The notes: generated by a model not told the origin, from the sequence alone. A DNA stretch of 64,000 bases from Thermopetrobacter sp. TC1 (GCF_000746275.1 NZ_JQKX01000020.1:1-64000), one strand, 5' to 3'. Shown: positions 27,311-36,975, counted from the first letter of the stretch. Made by a program: numbers and translations.

Positions 27311-28567
27311 TCAGCCATCTCCGTCATGGCCATGATGGGCATGCGCATGCGGGCTGCGGGCATGGATCGCATCAGAAAAGCGGGCATAGAAGCCTTTCAG
27401 GATCAGGGGGGAGAGCAGGGTGGTGAAGGCCACCACCAGCAGGATCGCGGCATAGGTTTCATCGCTCAGCATGCCGCTGGTTCGCCCCAGTTCGGCAAAG
27501 ACAAGGCCCACCTCACCGCGCGGGATCATGGCAATGCCCACCGCGGTGCGCGAGGCCAGCGGCAGGGAAAGCACAATAAGCCCGCCCAGAAGCTTGCCCA
27601 GCACCGCCACAATCAGCAAGCCGCCTGTGAGCAGCCAGATGGTGGAGGAATGCCAGTCAACGGCATGCAGATTGAGCGATAAGCCGACGGTGACGAAGAA
27701 AATGGGCGTGAACAGGCGGATGATCGGCTCCATCTGATGCTCGATGCGGCGCGCCAGGTTCTCATCGGTGCGCAGGGAGAGGCCAAAGGGCAGAAAGAAG
27801 CGCCGGGACAGCGCAAGCCCCGCGGCAAACCCGCCCAGCATCTCCGGCGCGCCGACCTCCTTGGCCAGCCAGGCAAACAGCAGCACCAGCGAGACCATGG
27901 CGGTGGGAATGAGCCCGGGAAGCTCGGTTGAATGATCGAGGCGGCCAATGACAAGGGCCATGAACTTGGCCGCAATCGGCGCGATCAGGAAGAAGACGAG
28001 AATGAAGGCGCCAACCTTGCTGGCATTGTTGAGGCTGACAACACCGGCGGTGGCGAATTCATAGAGCAGGGCAAGCAGGATGACGCCGAAAATGTCATCA
28101 AGCACGGCCGCGCCCAGCACGATCTGTCCCTCGCGGGTATTCTGCACGTGAATGTCTCGCATCACCCGCACGGTGATGCCGATGCTGGTGGCCGTGAGCG
28201 CACCGCCGACAAAGAGGGATTCCAGGGTGCCCAGCGCAAAGACATGGCGGGTCAGCCCATAGCCGAAAACGAAGGGCAGCACGAACCCGGCGATGGCAAC
28301 GATGGCCGAACGCCAGCCGGCCCGCGCCAGCTTCTGCACATCCACATCCAGCCCCACCTCGAAAAGAAGCAGGATGATTCCGATTTCCGCAAGCAGGCGC
28401 AGGGCCTCAACCGGCTCGATCCAGCCAAACAGGGACGGACCCAGAATGACCCCGGCAAGAAGCTCGCCAAGAACGGCGGGAATGCGCAGGCGTGTGGCCA
28501 CTTCCGCAAACAGGCGGGCAAAGAGCAGGATCAGCAGCAGCGCGAGCAGGAATTGATGCGTGTCCAT
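27311..28567 (-). CDS. Cation:proton antiporter, CPA2/KefB type
   Basis: It is an inner-membrane Na+ or K+/H+ exchanger with 12-13 hydrophobic helices over 418 residues. The family segments LRIPAVLGELLAGVILGPSLFG, GIILLLFEVGLDVDV, LTATSIGITVRVM...LGAAVLDDIFGVILLAL and AMIPRGEVGLVFAELG are present. It ends in a His-rich tail (HAHAHHGHDGDG) and lacks the C-terminal TrkA-N domain of KefB/KefC. The transported ion cannot be told from sequence. Confidence 0.85.
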   Translation of the reverse strand: MDTHQFLLALLLILLFARLFAEVATRLRIPAVLGELLAGVILGPSLFGWIEPVEALRLLAEIGIILLLFEVGLDVDVQKLARAGWRSAIVAIAGFVLPFVFGYGLTRHVFALGTLESLFVGGALTATSIGITVRVMRDIHVQNTREGQIVLGAAVLDDIFGVILLALLYEFATAGVVSLNNASKVGAFILVFFLIAPIAAKFMALVIGRLDHSTELPGLIPTAMVSLVLLFAWLAKEVGAPEMLGGFAAGLALSRRFFLPFGLSLRTDENLARRIEHQMEPIIRLFTPIFFVTVGLSLNLHAVDWHSSTIWLLTGGLLIVAVLGKLLGGLIVLSLPLASRTAVGIAMIPRGEVGLVFAELGRTSGMLSDETYAAILLVVAFTTLLSPLILKGFYARFSDAIHARSPHAHAHHGHDGDG

Positions 28568-28671
28568 GAACGATGCCGTTGATGCGATTGCGGAATGATG
28601 AAGCTGTCTTTCGACAGACTACGCACATCCGCCGCCAAGGCAACGGCGAATGCCGGTTTTTACCCTTCGAT

Positions 28672-28806
28672 CACACTACACGACACATATATCGTCATAC
28701 CGGCGAAAGCCGGTATCTCAGGCCACAAACGCATGAGTTTGCGGCACAAGACCCCGGCTTTCGCCGGGGTGACGAGAAAGATGGCAACGGTGTGTCGTGT
28801 AGTGTG
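28672..28806. mobile_element. MITE-like element R1, intact copy (135 bp) with 16-bp inverted repeats
   Basis: CACACTACACGACACA starts at 28672 and its exact reverse complement ends at 28806. The direct repeat CCCTTCGAT flanks the element at 28663-28671 and 28807-28815, a 9-bp target duplication. The interior has the CCGGCGAAAGCCGG and CCCCGGCTTTCGCCGGGG palindromes also found in the copies near 2.9-3.5 kb and 12.1 kb. No protein is encoded. Confidence 0.8.
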
Positions 28807-28853
28807 CCCTTCGATACCGAAAACAGAAGGAAAGGCTTTATGAAACACACAAA

Positions 28854-28875
28854 GGCGGGATGCGACCATCCCGCC
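28854..28875 (-). terminator. Probable terminator of the aldehyde dehydrogenase gene
   Basis: GGCGGGATG (28854-28862) and CATCCCGCC (28867-28875) form a perfect 9-bp stem with a 4-base loop. On the minus strand TTTGTGTGTTTC follows. It lies about 90 bp past the gene that ends at 28966. Confidence 0.55.
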
Positions 28876-28965
28876 CGCAAGGAGTCTTCATCGTGTCTTG
28901 ATGCGCAAGGCCGCACACGATTGCAACATTCCGAAAGGATGTGCGTATGAACTGCGGTTTTGCGC

Positions 28966-30435
28966 TTACACACCGCCGACGAGCACGTATTTCAGCTCGG
29001 TGAATTCCTCCACGCCGTGGCGGGAGCCTTCCCGGCCCAGTCCGGATTCCTTCACCCCGCCAAAGGGGGCGACTTCGGTTGAGATAATCCCCTTGTTCAC
29101 GCCGACGATACCGTATTCCAGCCCTTCCGAAACCCGCCAGATCCGTCCCAGATCGCGGGCATAGAAATAGGCGGCCAGGCCATAGCGGGTATCGTTGGCC
29201 AGGCGAATCGCCTCCTCCTCGGTGGAGAATCGATAAAGCGGTGCCACCGGGCCGAAGATCTCCTCGTTGGTTACCCGCATCTCCGAGGACACATCACACA
29301 GGATGGTGGGCTCATAGAAGGTACCGCCCAGAGCATGGCGCTTGCCGCCAGTGAGCACGCGCGCGCCCTTGGCCTTGGCGTCCGCCACCAGCTCCTCCAC
29401 CTTTTTCAGTGCCGCCTCGTTGATCAGCGGTCCGGTGGTCACGCCCTCTTCCGTGCCCACCCCCACTTTCAGCCGGCGCACCCGTTCCGCCAGCTTTTCG
29501 GCAAAGGCGTCATAGACGGAATCCTGCACAAGGATGCGGTTAGCACACACGCAGGTCTGCCCGGCGTTGCGATATTTCGAGGCCAGGGCGCCGTCCGCCG
29601 CCGCATCGAGATCGGCATCGTCAAAGACGATGAACGGCGCATTGCCGCCCAGCTCCAGCCCCACCTTCTTCACCGTGCCCGCGCACTGCTGCATCAGAAG
29701 CTTGCCCACTTCGGTGGAGCCGGTGAAGGTGAGCATGCGCACCTTTTCCGAACCGGTGAATATCCGGCCGATCTCCTCGGCCCGGCCGGTGACCACGTTG
29801 AACACGCCCTTTGGAATGCCGGCGCGATCGGCAAGCTCGGCCAGCGCCAGGGCCGAAAGGGGCGTTTCCGCCGCCGGCTTGATCACGATGGTGCAGCCGG
29901 CTGCCAGGGCCGGGCCGGCCTTGCGCGTGATCATGGCGTTGGGAAAGTTCCAGGGCGTGATGGCGGCGACCACACCCACCGGCTGGCGCAGCACCATGAT
30001 GCGCGCATCCGGAAACGGCGAGGGAATGATCTCGCCATAGAGCCGCTTGGCCTCTTCCGCCGCCCATTCAACGAAGGCGGCGCCATAGGTTACCTCGCCG
30101 CGTGCCTCCGCCAGCGGCTTGCCCTGTTCGCGGGTCATGATCAGGGCGAGATCATCGGCATGCTCGATGATCAGCTCATACCACCAGCGCAAGATGCGCG
30201 AACGCTCCTTGGCCGTCTTGGCCGCCCAGGCCTTCTGGGCCGCTTCCGCGGCATCGATGGCGGCAGAGACGGCATCGGCATCAAGCACCGGCACCGCGGC
30301 GATCTCCTCGCCCGTGGCCGGATCATGCACCGCCATGCGTTCCGATGCGGAGACCCAGGCGCCATCGATATAACAATCCTCCTTCAGCAGGGTGGGGTCG
30401 TTCAGCATCTCGCGCAGCGGCATGTCCTTGGTCAT
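28966..30435 (-). CDS. gabD: NAD(P)-dependent succinate-semialdehyde dehydrogenase
   Basis: It oxidises succinate semialdehyde to succinate, the last step of 4-aminobutyrate breakdown. It is an ALDH-superfamily protein of 489 residues with ITPWNFPNAMITRKAGPALAAGC, the general-base Glu in LELGGNAPFIVF and the nucleophile Cys in RNAGQTCVCANR, as in GabD. The ATG at 30435 has GAGGAAA upstream. No GABA transaminase lies in the window, so the exact substrate among semialdehydes is inferred from resemblance. Confidence 0.88.
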   Translation of the reverse strand: MTKDMPLREMLNDPTLLKEDCYIDGAWVSASERMAVHDPATGEEIAAVPVLDADAVSAAIDAAEAAQKAWAAKTAKERSRILRWWYELIIEHADDLALIMTREQGKPLAEARGEVTYGAAFVEWAAEEAKRLYGEIIPSPFPDARIMVLRQPVGVVAAITPWNFPNAMITRKAGPALAAGCTIVIKPAAETPLSALALAELADRAGIPKGVFNVVTGRAEEIGRIFTGSEKVRMLTFTGSTEVGKLLMQQCAGTVKKVGLELGGNAPFIVFDDADLDAAADGALASKYRNAGQTCVCANRILVQDSVYDAFAEKLAERVRRLKVGVGTEEGVTTGPLINEAALKKVEELVADAKAKGARVLTGGKRHALGGTFYEPTILCDVSSEMRVTNEEIFGPVAPLYRFSTEEEAIRLANDTRYGLAAYFYARDLGRIWRVSEGLEYGIVGVNKGIISTEVAPFGGVKESGLGREGSRHGVEEFTELKYVLVGGV

Positions 30436-30659
30436 GGCGGCTTTCCTCACATCCCTGTGGCCTGTTGAATATCGTGCCCGATCCCTATCATGATCCGCCG
30501 GCTGGCACCACTGGCGAATGGCAGCATGGCCTTTATGAGTCTTGTCTCGGCAGCGGGCACATCCGGGGCCGCCTTGCTGGCGCTTGATGAGGGGCGGTGT
30601 TGGGATAATTTGCGGGGTGGGACAAGGAAAGGCCCGGCGCAGACTGAAAGGGCAGGGAG

Positions 30660-31343
30660 ATGACCTTCACCATCGTTTTCGACCTTGACGGCACGCTCGT
30701 TGATACCGCACCCGATCTTGTGGCGGTGACCAATGCGATGCTGGCGGAGATGAACCTGCCGCCGCTTGATCTCGAAACGGGCCGGGTGCATGCGGGCCGG
30801 GGCGCGCGGGCGCTGCTGAGCGCCGGCATGCAGGCGGCGGGCCATCCCTTGCCGGACGAATCCGGCTGGCCTGAACTAATCGCCGCTTTCATCGCCCGCT
30901 ATCAGGCCCGCATTGCGGACCATTCGCGCCCCTTTCCCGGCGTGGAGGAATTCCTGCCCCTGGCGCGGGCGCAGGGGTTCCGGCTGGCCGTATGCACCAA
31001 CAAGAAGGCGCATCTCGCCGAGGCGCTGCTTGCCGCCCTGTCCTTGCGGGATCATTTCGATGCCGTCGTCGGCGGTGATACGACCGGAAAAGGCAAGCCC
31101 GATCCCGCGCCGCTGCATCATGCCCTGAAACAATGCGCCTCTTTGCCGCACCGCGCCGTGCTTATCGGCGATTCCATGGCCGATGTTCTGGCGGCGCGTG
31201 CTGCGGGCGTGCCCTCCATTCTCGCCACCTGGGGCTATCTGGACCGGCCCGCTCCCGCTTTCGGGGCGGATTTTACCATCGACAGCCTCGATGACGCCCT
31301 GCCGCTGCTTGCCGAACTCTCCGCCGGCGCGGCTCTTGCCTGA
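30660..31343 (+). CDS. gph: Phosphoglycolate phosphatase (HAD family)
   Basis: It hydrolyses 2-phosphoglycolate. HAD motifs are FDLDGTLVDT (residues 7-16), the Thr region in AVCTNKK, the Lys in GDTTGKGKPDP and the acidic IGDSMADVLAARAAG. It has 227 residues with an alpha-helical cap. It is divergent from gabD with a 224-bp spacer. Specificity within the HAD superfamily cannot be proven from sequence. Confidence 0.85.
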   Translation: MTFTIVFDLDGTLVDTAPDLVAVTNAMLAEMNLPPLDLETGRVHAGRGARALLSAGMQAAGHPLPDESGWPELIAAFIARYQARIADHSRPFPGVEEFLPLARAQGFRLAVCTNKKAHLAEALLAALSLRDHFDAVVGGDTTGKGKPDPAPLHHALKQCASLPHRAVLIGDSMADVLAARAAGVPSILATWGYLDRPAPAFGADFTIDSLDDALPLLAELSAGAALA

Positions 31344-31416
31344 GAGAGATGTTCAGGAGCGAATATTTATACCAGTGTGTGAAGAAGTTTCTGTAAGTTA
31401 CTGATAAAGCGAAAAA

Positions 31417-31435
31417 GCCGGACCATTGGTCCGGC
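31417..31435. terminator. Bidirectional terminator hairpin
   Basis: GCCGGACCA and TGGTCCGGC form a perfect 9-bp stem around a single T, preceded by AAAAA and followed by CTTTCC. On the minus strand it reads stem-TTTTT and lies 33 bp past the gene ending at 31468. It may also end gph from the other side. Confidence 0.75.
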
Positions 31436-31467
31436 CTTTCCCCTTCATGGGACAGGCACGCCTTCCT

Positions 31468-32520
31468 TCAGCGCCGCACAGGCAGAGGTATGATCCGCAG
31501 GGTGACGGTTGCGCGCAATCCATCACCGGCGATGGTCTCGACAATGCGTCCGCCGCGCTGCCACTGCCGGGGCGGCAGTGTGATGCGCAGCCGGGCAATA
31601 TCATTGCGGCCGGACATCTCGCCGAAATCCTCCGCCGGGCAACGGCCGCTTCCCGTCGCCTCCTGCGCGGCGCGGAAGAGATCGCCGGCCTCGCCGGGCA
31701 GGCGCGCGCCGAAATCCAGAAGCGTGTCGGCATCACAGTCCATGGCGCGCACGGCGATATGGAGAGGATCGCCGGGGCGCAAGCCGCGCACGATCATGCT
31801 CTCGCCCACGCGGATGCGCTGGCCGTCCCGCACCTTGGCAATACCCCGCCGCGGCCAGCGCAAGGTGCGGGTGGTGCGATAGCGCCCGTCGGCGCGCGCC
31901 GCGGTGGTCACGATCCATTCACCGGGCGAGATGCGATCGCCATCGCGCCGGATGTGAATGCGCTCAAGGACGATACGCACGGCCCGCGGCGGAAACGGCG
32001 GCGTTTCCTCCCAGCCTGGGCGACCACCGCCGCCGAAGGGATCGCCAACCACGGAGCCCGCCGGCACGCGCAGCGCCGCCTCATAAATCCCGCGCCCGAC
32101 ACGCCGGGCGAGGAAACGGAAGGTGCGCCGGCGTTCATCGCGGCGCAAAAGCCTGTTCGCCGCCGGATTGCCGGGAATGAAAAAGCGGCTGCGGCCGCGG
32201 GCATGTTCGAAGACGGGCGTGCCGTCATAGCGCAGGCGGAACACAACACGCCCGCGCGGGGTCACCTCGCCGCGCCGGCGCATGCCCCGATCGAGCCAGA
32301 CGCATTCGCCTGCGCGCGGCGCGGCGGCAATGGCGCCGGGGCGGGCAACTATGGTCATCATCCCCGGCCGCACGGTGATTTTCTCAACCGCGCCTTTGCA
32401 CACCACGGGCCAGTAGGTGGCGGCCTGCACCGTTTCGGACAGGGCGGAAAGGCTCAATGCGCCAACAACGGCGCCAAAGGCAAGGGCGGAAAAGGCAGAA
32501 GAGCGGCAAGAGAGGGACAT
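31468..32520 (-). CDS. Secreted protein of unknown function, Arg-rich
   Basis: MSLSCRSSAFSALAFGAVVGALSLSALSETVQA is a signal peptide with a probable cleavage after VQA. The mature part (about 317 residues) is rich in Arg, Gly and Pro and appears to be mainly beta-strand, with C-terminal blocks RIRVGESMIVRGLRPGDPLHIAVRAMDCD and RLRITLPPRQWQRGG. The ATG at 32520 has AAGGAG 7 bp upstream. I do not recognise the family. It stands alone between two hairpin terminators. Confidence 0.7.
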   Translation of the reverse strand: MSLSCRSSAFSALAFGAVVGALSLSALSETVQAATYWPVVCKGAVEKITVRPGMMTIVARPGAIAAAPRAGECVWLDRGMRRRGEVTPRGRVVFRLRYDGTPVFEHARGRSRFFIPGNPAANRLLRRDERRRTFRFLARRVGRGIYEAALRVPAGSVVGDPFGGGGRPGWEETPPFPPRAVRIVLERIHIRRDGDRISPGEWIVTTAARADGRYRTTRTLRWPRRGIAKVRDGQRIRVGESMIVRGLRPGDPLHIAVRAMDCDADTLLDFGARLPGEAGDLFRAAQEATGSGRCPAEDFGEMSGRNDIARLRITLPPRQWQRGGRIVETIAGDGLRATVTLRIIPLPVRR

Positions 32521-32746
32521 GGGCATTCTCCTTGGCTTCGCAAAAAGGCTTCCCTTGAGCTCGTTTTTCAAAAAGCGCTTCCAAAAGCCCGAGGGCCTGT
32601 TTTCGGGAAAGGGAAGCGCCCTGACCGGCACCGACAATGGCGCAGTGCGCCTGAAACGCCTCTGAATTGGCCATTCATCCCCCATTCAGGATGTCGGGGT
32701 GGTTGGAGACAAAGACTCCCGCAAATGCCCATGTGAAAAAAACAAA

Positions 32747-32769
32747 GGCCGCCTCAGGTTAAGGCGGCC
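32747..32769 (-). terminator. Terminator of the CoA-ester-lyase gene
   Basis: GGCCGCCT (32747-32754) and AGGCGGCC (32762-32769) form a stem. On the minus strand it is followed by TTTGTTTTTTT. It lies about 30 bp past the gene ending at 32798. Confidence 0.8.
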
Positions 32770-32797
32770 CCTGGAATACCGTTGAAGTCAGAATGGT

Positions 32798-33859
32798 TCA
32801 GGCGTCTTCCTCCAGTCCGTAAAGCGCCTTTTTCTCCGGCTCCTTTTCAACAACCAGGCGCGCAAGATCGACCAGCACCTTCGCCTGTTTCCAGGTGGCA
32901 TCGTCCTGCATCTTGCCATCCACCATCACCGCACCGGTGCCGTCCGGCATGGCCTTCAGAATCTTCAGGGCAAAGCGCACCTCTTCCGGATCCGGCGAGA
33001 AGACACGCCGGGCGATGTCGATCTGCGAGGGATGCAGCGTCCAGGCGCCGACGCAACCCAGCAGGAAGGCGTTGCGGAACTGGACTTCGCAGGCCTCCGG
33101 ATCGGAAAAATCGCCGAAGGGGCCATAAAAGGGGCTGATGCCCGCCGCACGGCAGGCATCCACCATGCGCGCGATGGTGTAATGCCACAGATCCTGCTGC
33201 GCGCTGGCCCGCGGTGCCTGCGGATTGTCCGGATCGGGATCGGCGATAACGCGATACCCGGGATGTCCGCCGCCTACCCGGGTGGTCTTCATGCCACGGG
33301 AGGCGGCAAGGTCCGCCGGGCCCAGGCTGATGCCATGCATGCGCGGCGAGGCGGTGGCGATTTCCTCCACATTGCTCACACCGAGCGGCGTTTCGAGAAT
33401 GGCATGGATCATCACCGGCTTATCGATACCGTGCCTGGCCTCGAGCTGCGCAAGCAGCCGGTCGAGATAATGGATATCCCAGGCGCCCTCCACCTTGGGC
33501 AGCATGATCACATCCAGTTTCTTGCCGCAGCCGGCCATGATCTCCATGACATCATCCAGAACCCACGGGCTGTTGAGCGCATTGATGCGCACCCACAGCC
33601 CCGTGTTGCCGAAGTCATTGTCCTGCGCCATGCGAATGAAGCCTTCGCGCGCCGCCTCCTTGGCATCGGCGGGAATGGCATCCTCGAGATTGCCCAGAAT
33701 GACATCCACCTTGCCGATCAGCTGCGGCACCTTGGCGCGCACCTTCTCCACATGAGGCGGAATGAAATGAATCATCCGCTCAAGCCGCACCGGCGGCTGG
33801 CGATAGGGCTGCGGCGCCCCCGCGGCGAGGGGGGCATAGAAATGAGCTGGCGGGCGCAT
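32798..33859 (-). CDS. HpcH/HpaI-CitE family CoA-ester lyase, malyl-CoA-lyase-like
   Basis: Members cleave or form malyl-CoA or beta-methylmalyl-CoA in the ethylmalonyl-CoA and serine pathways. Visible are the acidic metal site in [54 protein letters not shown] with the conserved Glu and [12 protein letters not shown]. It is 353 residues from the ATG at 33859. The exact substrate is not fixed by sequence. A biotin carboxylase alpha subunit at 60348-62393 would suit the same acyl-CoA routes, but the genes are not linked. Confidence 0.78.
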   Translation of the reverse strand: MRPPAHFYAPLAAGAPQPYRQPPVRLERMIHFIPPHVEKVRAKVPQLIGKVDVILGNLEDAIPADAKEAAREGFIRMAQDNDFGNTGLWVRINALNSPWVLDDVMEIMAGCGKKLDVIMLPKVEGAWDIHYLDRLLAQLEARHGIDKPVMIHAILETPLGVSNVEEIATASPRMHGISLGPADLAASRGMKTTRVGGGHPGYRVIADPDPDNPQAPRASAQQDLWHYTIARMVDACRAAGISPFYGPFGDFSDPEACEVQFRNAFLLGCVGAWTLHPSQIDIARRVFSPDPEEVRFALKILKAMPDGTGAVMVDGKMQDDATWKQAKVLVDLARLVVEKEPEKKALYGLEEDA

Positions 33860-34204
33860 GGCTGGCCTGTCCTCTTTCTTTTGCTGACGTCTCACCATGG
33901 CGCGAAGACTTTGGGAAAAGGGCTCATGAGCCTTCGCGCCAGACCATGGCATAGTGCGTGTGGTGAAATATTGAGAGGCGGGCAGGGCGGCGCCGTCAAC
34001 CGCCCCAAAAGGCGAAAAAGAAAGGATTACGGATCAGGATCAAGAAGGCTTGCCGTCGCTCCGGTCAGGCCAACGCTTGCACGCGCGCGCGCACTGGTCT
34101 ATGCACGAAAGGGCGCCCGCGCCTTTGCAGGATGCCTTGCCGCCTGCTTGAAAGCGCGATCAGAATATGCGGCAAGCCAAAATTTAAGACGCAGCAGAAA
34201 GCGG
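33860..34204. other. Spacer between the CoA-ester lyase and tRNA-Arg
   Basis: The first part holds the leader and presumably the promoter of the divergent lyase gene. The rest contains an alternating CG run (ACGCGCGCGCGCAC near 34080) and no credible gene. The tRNA promoter is probably within the last 60 bp. Confidence 0.5.
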
Positions 34205-34281
34205 GGTCCCGTAGCTCAGTTGGATAGAGCACCGGATTCCTAATCCGGGGGTCGCAGGTTCGAATCCTGCCGGGATCACCA
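34205..34281 (+). tRNA. tRNA-Arg (CCT)
   Basis: The 77-nt cloverleaf has acceptor GGTCCCG paired with CGGGATC, D-arm GCTCAGTTGGATAGAGC, anticodon arm CCGGA-TTCCTAA-TCCGG with anticodon CCT, TTCGAAT in the T-loop and an encoded CCA. Confidence 0.96.
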
Positions 34282-34367
34282 TTCTTTCATCACCCCCCAT
34301 ACCGGGCCTAAAAATCCGGCACGCAGCCAGCCAGGCCGCGCATCACGCCCTCATCGGCAGGAAAAGC

Positions 34368-34976
34368 TCAGAAGCGGCGCACCAGTTCATCCGGGGTCCA
34401 TGTCGGCTGCCGCCTGATCTTCAGGCGCTTCTCGAACATGGGGATCACCTGATCGATGCGGGTGACGGCATCAAAACGCACCTCCTGCGAGGACTTGAAA
34501 AAGCCCTGGTCGCGCATGTGGCCGATGAGTTCGATCAGCGGATCCCAATATCCATTGATGTTGGCAAGGATAATGGGCTTGACGTGCTGGCCGAGCTGGG
34601 CCCAGGTGGAGACCTCCACCAGCTCTTCCAGTGTGCCGATGCCGCCGGGCAGGGCGCAGAACCCATCCGCCTTCTCGAACATGGTCATCTTGCGTTCGTG
34701 CATGTTGGCGGTCACCACCAGCTCGTTCACCCCCTCCAGCATGATCTCCTTGCGAATGAGAAACTCGGGGATGACGCCGGTGACATATCCACCATGCTCA
34801 AGACAGGCGCGTGCCACCTCGCCCATGAGGCCAAGCGATCCGCCGCCATAGACAAGCCCGATGCCGGCTTCTGCCAGCTGCCGGCCAAGCTTTCGCGCCG
34901 CTTCGGCATAGGCGGGATCATTGCCGGGCGAGGAGCCGCAATAGACGCACAAGCTTTTTTTCGGCCGCGTGCTCAT
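34368..34976 (-). CDS. LOG-family cytokinin riboside 5'-monophosphate phosphoribohydrolase (TIGR00730)
   Basis: Members release a free base from nucleoside 5'-monophosphates. The motif PGGIGTLEELVEVSTWAQLGQH contains the PGGxGTxxE signature, and the N-terminal CVYCGSSPGNDPAYAEAA and YGGGSLGLMG blocks are complete. The ATG at 34976 gives 202 residues; the longer open frame upstream is not conserved in character. In bacteria the physiological substrate is usually not a cytokinin, so the name reflects the family. Confidence 0.88.
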   Translation of the reverse strand: MSTRPKKSLCVYCGSSPGNDPAYAEAARKLGRQLAEAGIGLVYGGGSLGLMGEVARACLEHGGYVTGVIPEFLIRKEIMLEGVNELVVTANMHERKMTMFEKADGFCALPGGIGTLEELVEVSTWAQLGQHVKPIILANINGYWDPLIELIGHMRDQGFFKSSQEVRFDAVTRIDQVIPMFEKRLKIRRQPTWTPDELVRRF

Positions 34977-35223
34977 GGGCGTCTCCAATGACACTGGGTT
35001 AAAGGGGTTACAAGCGCCATTCCCCGAAGGAGAAGGGCGCAATTCAAGGTGAGACGAGTTGCAAAAATTCCGGCATGGTGTCAAACAGGAAAGAAAAGAC
35101 CGGGGGCTATAAAGGCGTTGACCTTGAGGTGACGGGCCGGGCATCCACCCGCGGAAGGGATGCTTATGGCCAAGTTGGACTTGCGTGCCGCGTTACACAA
35201 ACCAGAAAAAACAAGGCGCCGTC

Positions 35224-36975
35224 ATGAACAAACCGCTTGTCTGGATCCTGTCCCTGGTCTTTCTCATCCTCGGCATTCTTGCGGCCTATTTCGGCTATCA
35301 GGCCTACAGGCAGGGAAAACCCGCCGCCGTGACGGCGCTGATGCGCGAAGGCCCTGCCAAGGGCGAAAAGGCGACACAGGCCAAAGCCACCGCTGAAAGG
35401 AAAGGCGCAGAAGGGCAGGAAGAGAAGAAGGCCTCCGCCGCTTCCGCATCCAGGCCAGCCGGCGAGGCAAAGAATATAACCGCCGGTGAAAAGGGCGCAG
35501 AAGAAAAGACGGCAGCGCAGACGAAAGCATCCGCACCGGAACCGGGAAAGAAAACGCAGGAAACGGCCGAGGCCCAGACAGGCGAAGGCAAATCGGATAA
35601 ACAGGCGGGTGCTGAACAGGCAGCCGGGGAATCGAAGCCTGCGCCGGCCTTCGATATCGTGCGCGTGGAGGAGGACGGTTCCGCCGTTGTGGCCGGCCGG
35701 GCCACGCCGGGCTCCTTTGTGGAAATCCTCCTTGATGGCAAGGTTCTCGGCCGCGTCACCGCCAATGAACGCGGTGAATGGGTCTTCGTGCCCGACACAC
35801 CGCTGCCGGAAGGCGCCCACCAGCTGATGATCCGTGCCTATGCCGACAAGACAGGAAAGGAACAGGCCTTCTATTCACGCCAGAGCGTGGCCCTGACGGT
35901 GAAACGGGGTGAGAAGCCGCTCATTGTTCTTTCCGAGCCCTCCGCGCCTTCGCGCGTGTTGCAAAAGCCTGTGCGCATGGCCGAAGCCGGTCCTGAAGCT
36001 GCCGGAACCAAGCGTGAGCAAAAAGCGGCAGAGCCGGTCACCTCATCCGAAAACGCAGAAGAAACGGCCGGCACGAAGGAAAAGTCTGGCACGCCTCAAG
36101 GAGCCGGCACGTCCGAATCGGAAGCGAAAGCCGGGCAAGGCAGCCAGGTGGCAGAAACGCCAAAGGCCAAAAAGAACAAGGCCATGCCGCTGGCTCTTGA
36201 TGTTGTGGATTATGACGAGAAGGGCGCCATTTTCTTCACCGGCCGCGCCCGGCCCGGTGCCTTGCTGCGGCTTTATGTGGACAACCGACATCTCGGCGAT
36301 GCCCGCGCTGATTCGGAAGGGCGCTGGACCTGGCACGGCAGCACGCGCATCAGCCCCGGTGTGCACACGTTGCGCGTGGATCATATCGATGAGAACGCCA
36401 GGGTGATTTCCCGCATCGAGCTGCCGTTCATGCGGGCGAAGCCTGAAACCATTCTGGCCATGCGCGAAAAGGCAAAGGCTTCCGAACAGGGCACGGCGAA
36501 AAAGACTCCGGAAGAGGGGATGGCCAATACCGCCAAGCCATCGGATGAAAAAGCGTCCGGCGTGGGCAAAAGCGGCAGCGAAGAGACACATTTGAGCGAT
36601 CAGCAGCTTGCCGAGGCGGCGGCGCGCGAAGCTGAAGCTGAAGCTGAAGCTGAAGCGACAGAAGCGGCCATGCCCGCTGCAAAGGCCACCGGCCAGGATC
36701 AGGCCAGCACCCCTGCGGTGCAGAAAGAGAAGAGCATGCGTGTGACCCGCGCCGGACAGGCGGAAAGGGTCGAGGGTGCGCCACAGGTTTTCATCGGCAA
36801 GGTGGTGATCCAGCCGGGAGACAATCTCTGGAACATCGCGCGGGCCATCTATGGCCGCGGCATCCGCTATACGGTCATTTACGAGGCCAACAAGGATCAG
36901 ATTCGCGATCCGGACCTCATCTACCCCGGTCAGGTGTTCACAACGCCGCATCCGGATACCGTCAATGGCCGGTGA
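35224..36975 (+). CDS. Membrane-anchored LysM protein with two Ig-like repeats
   Basis: The 583-residue protein starts with one transmembrane anchor (WILSLVFLILGILAAYFGYQAY), then a Lys/Glu/Ala-rich linker, an Ig-like module (about 140-230, SAVVAGRATPGSFVEILLDGKVLGRVTANERGEWVF), a second linker, a related module (about 325-405, FTGRARPGALLRLYVDNRHLGDARADSEGRWTW), another linker and a C-terminal LysM (VVIQPGDNLWNIARAIYGRGIRYTVIYEANKD). It probably spans the periplasm to reach peptidoglycan. A GAAGCT microsatellite (near 36628-36655) encodes an Ala-Glu run. The ATG at 35224 is the only start ahead of the anchor. Confidence 0.85.
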   Translation: MNKPLVWILSLVFLILGILAAYFGYQAYRQGKPAAVTALMREGPAKGEKATQAKATAERKGAEGQEEKKASAASASRPAGEAKNITAGEKGAEEKTAAQTKASAPEPGKKTQETAEAQTGEGKSDKQAGAEQAAGESKPAPAFDIVRVEEDGSAVVAGRATPGSFVEILLDGKVLGRVTANERGEWVFVPDTPLPEGAHQLMIRAYADKTGKEQAFYSRQSVALTVKRGEKPLIVLSEPSAPSRVLQKPVRMAEAGPEAAGTKREQKAAEPVTSSENAEETAGTKEKSGTPQGAGTSESEAKAGQGSQVAETPKAKKNKAMPLALDVVDYDEKGAIFFTGRARPGALLRLYVDNRHLGDARADSEGRWTWHGSTRISPGVHTLRVDHIDENARVISRIELPFMRAKPETILAMREKAKASEQGTAKKTPEEGMANTAKPSDEKASGVGKSGSEETHLSDQQLAEAAAREAEAEAEAEATEAAMPAAKATGQDQASTPAVQKEKSMRVTRAGQAERVEGAPQVFIGKVVIQPGDNLWNIARAIYGRGIRYTVIYEANKDQIRDPDLIYPGQVFTTPHPDTVNGR

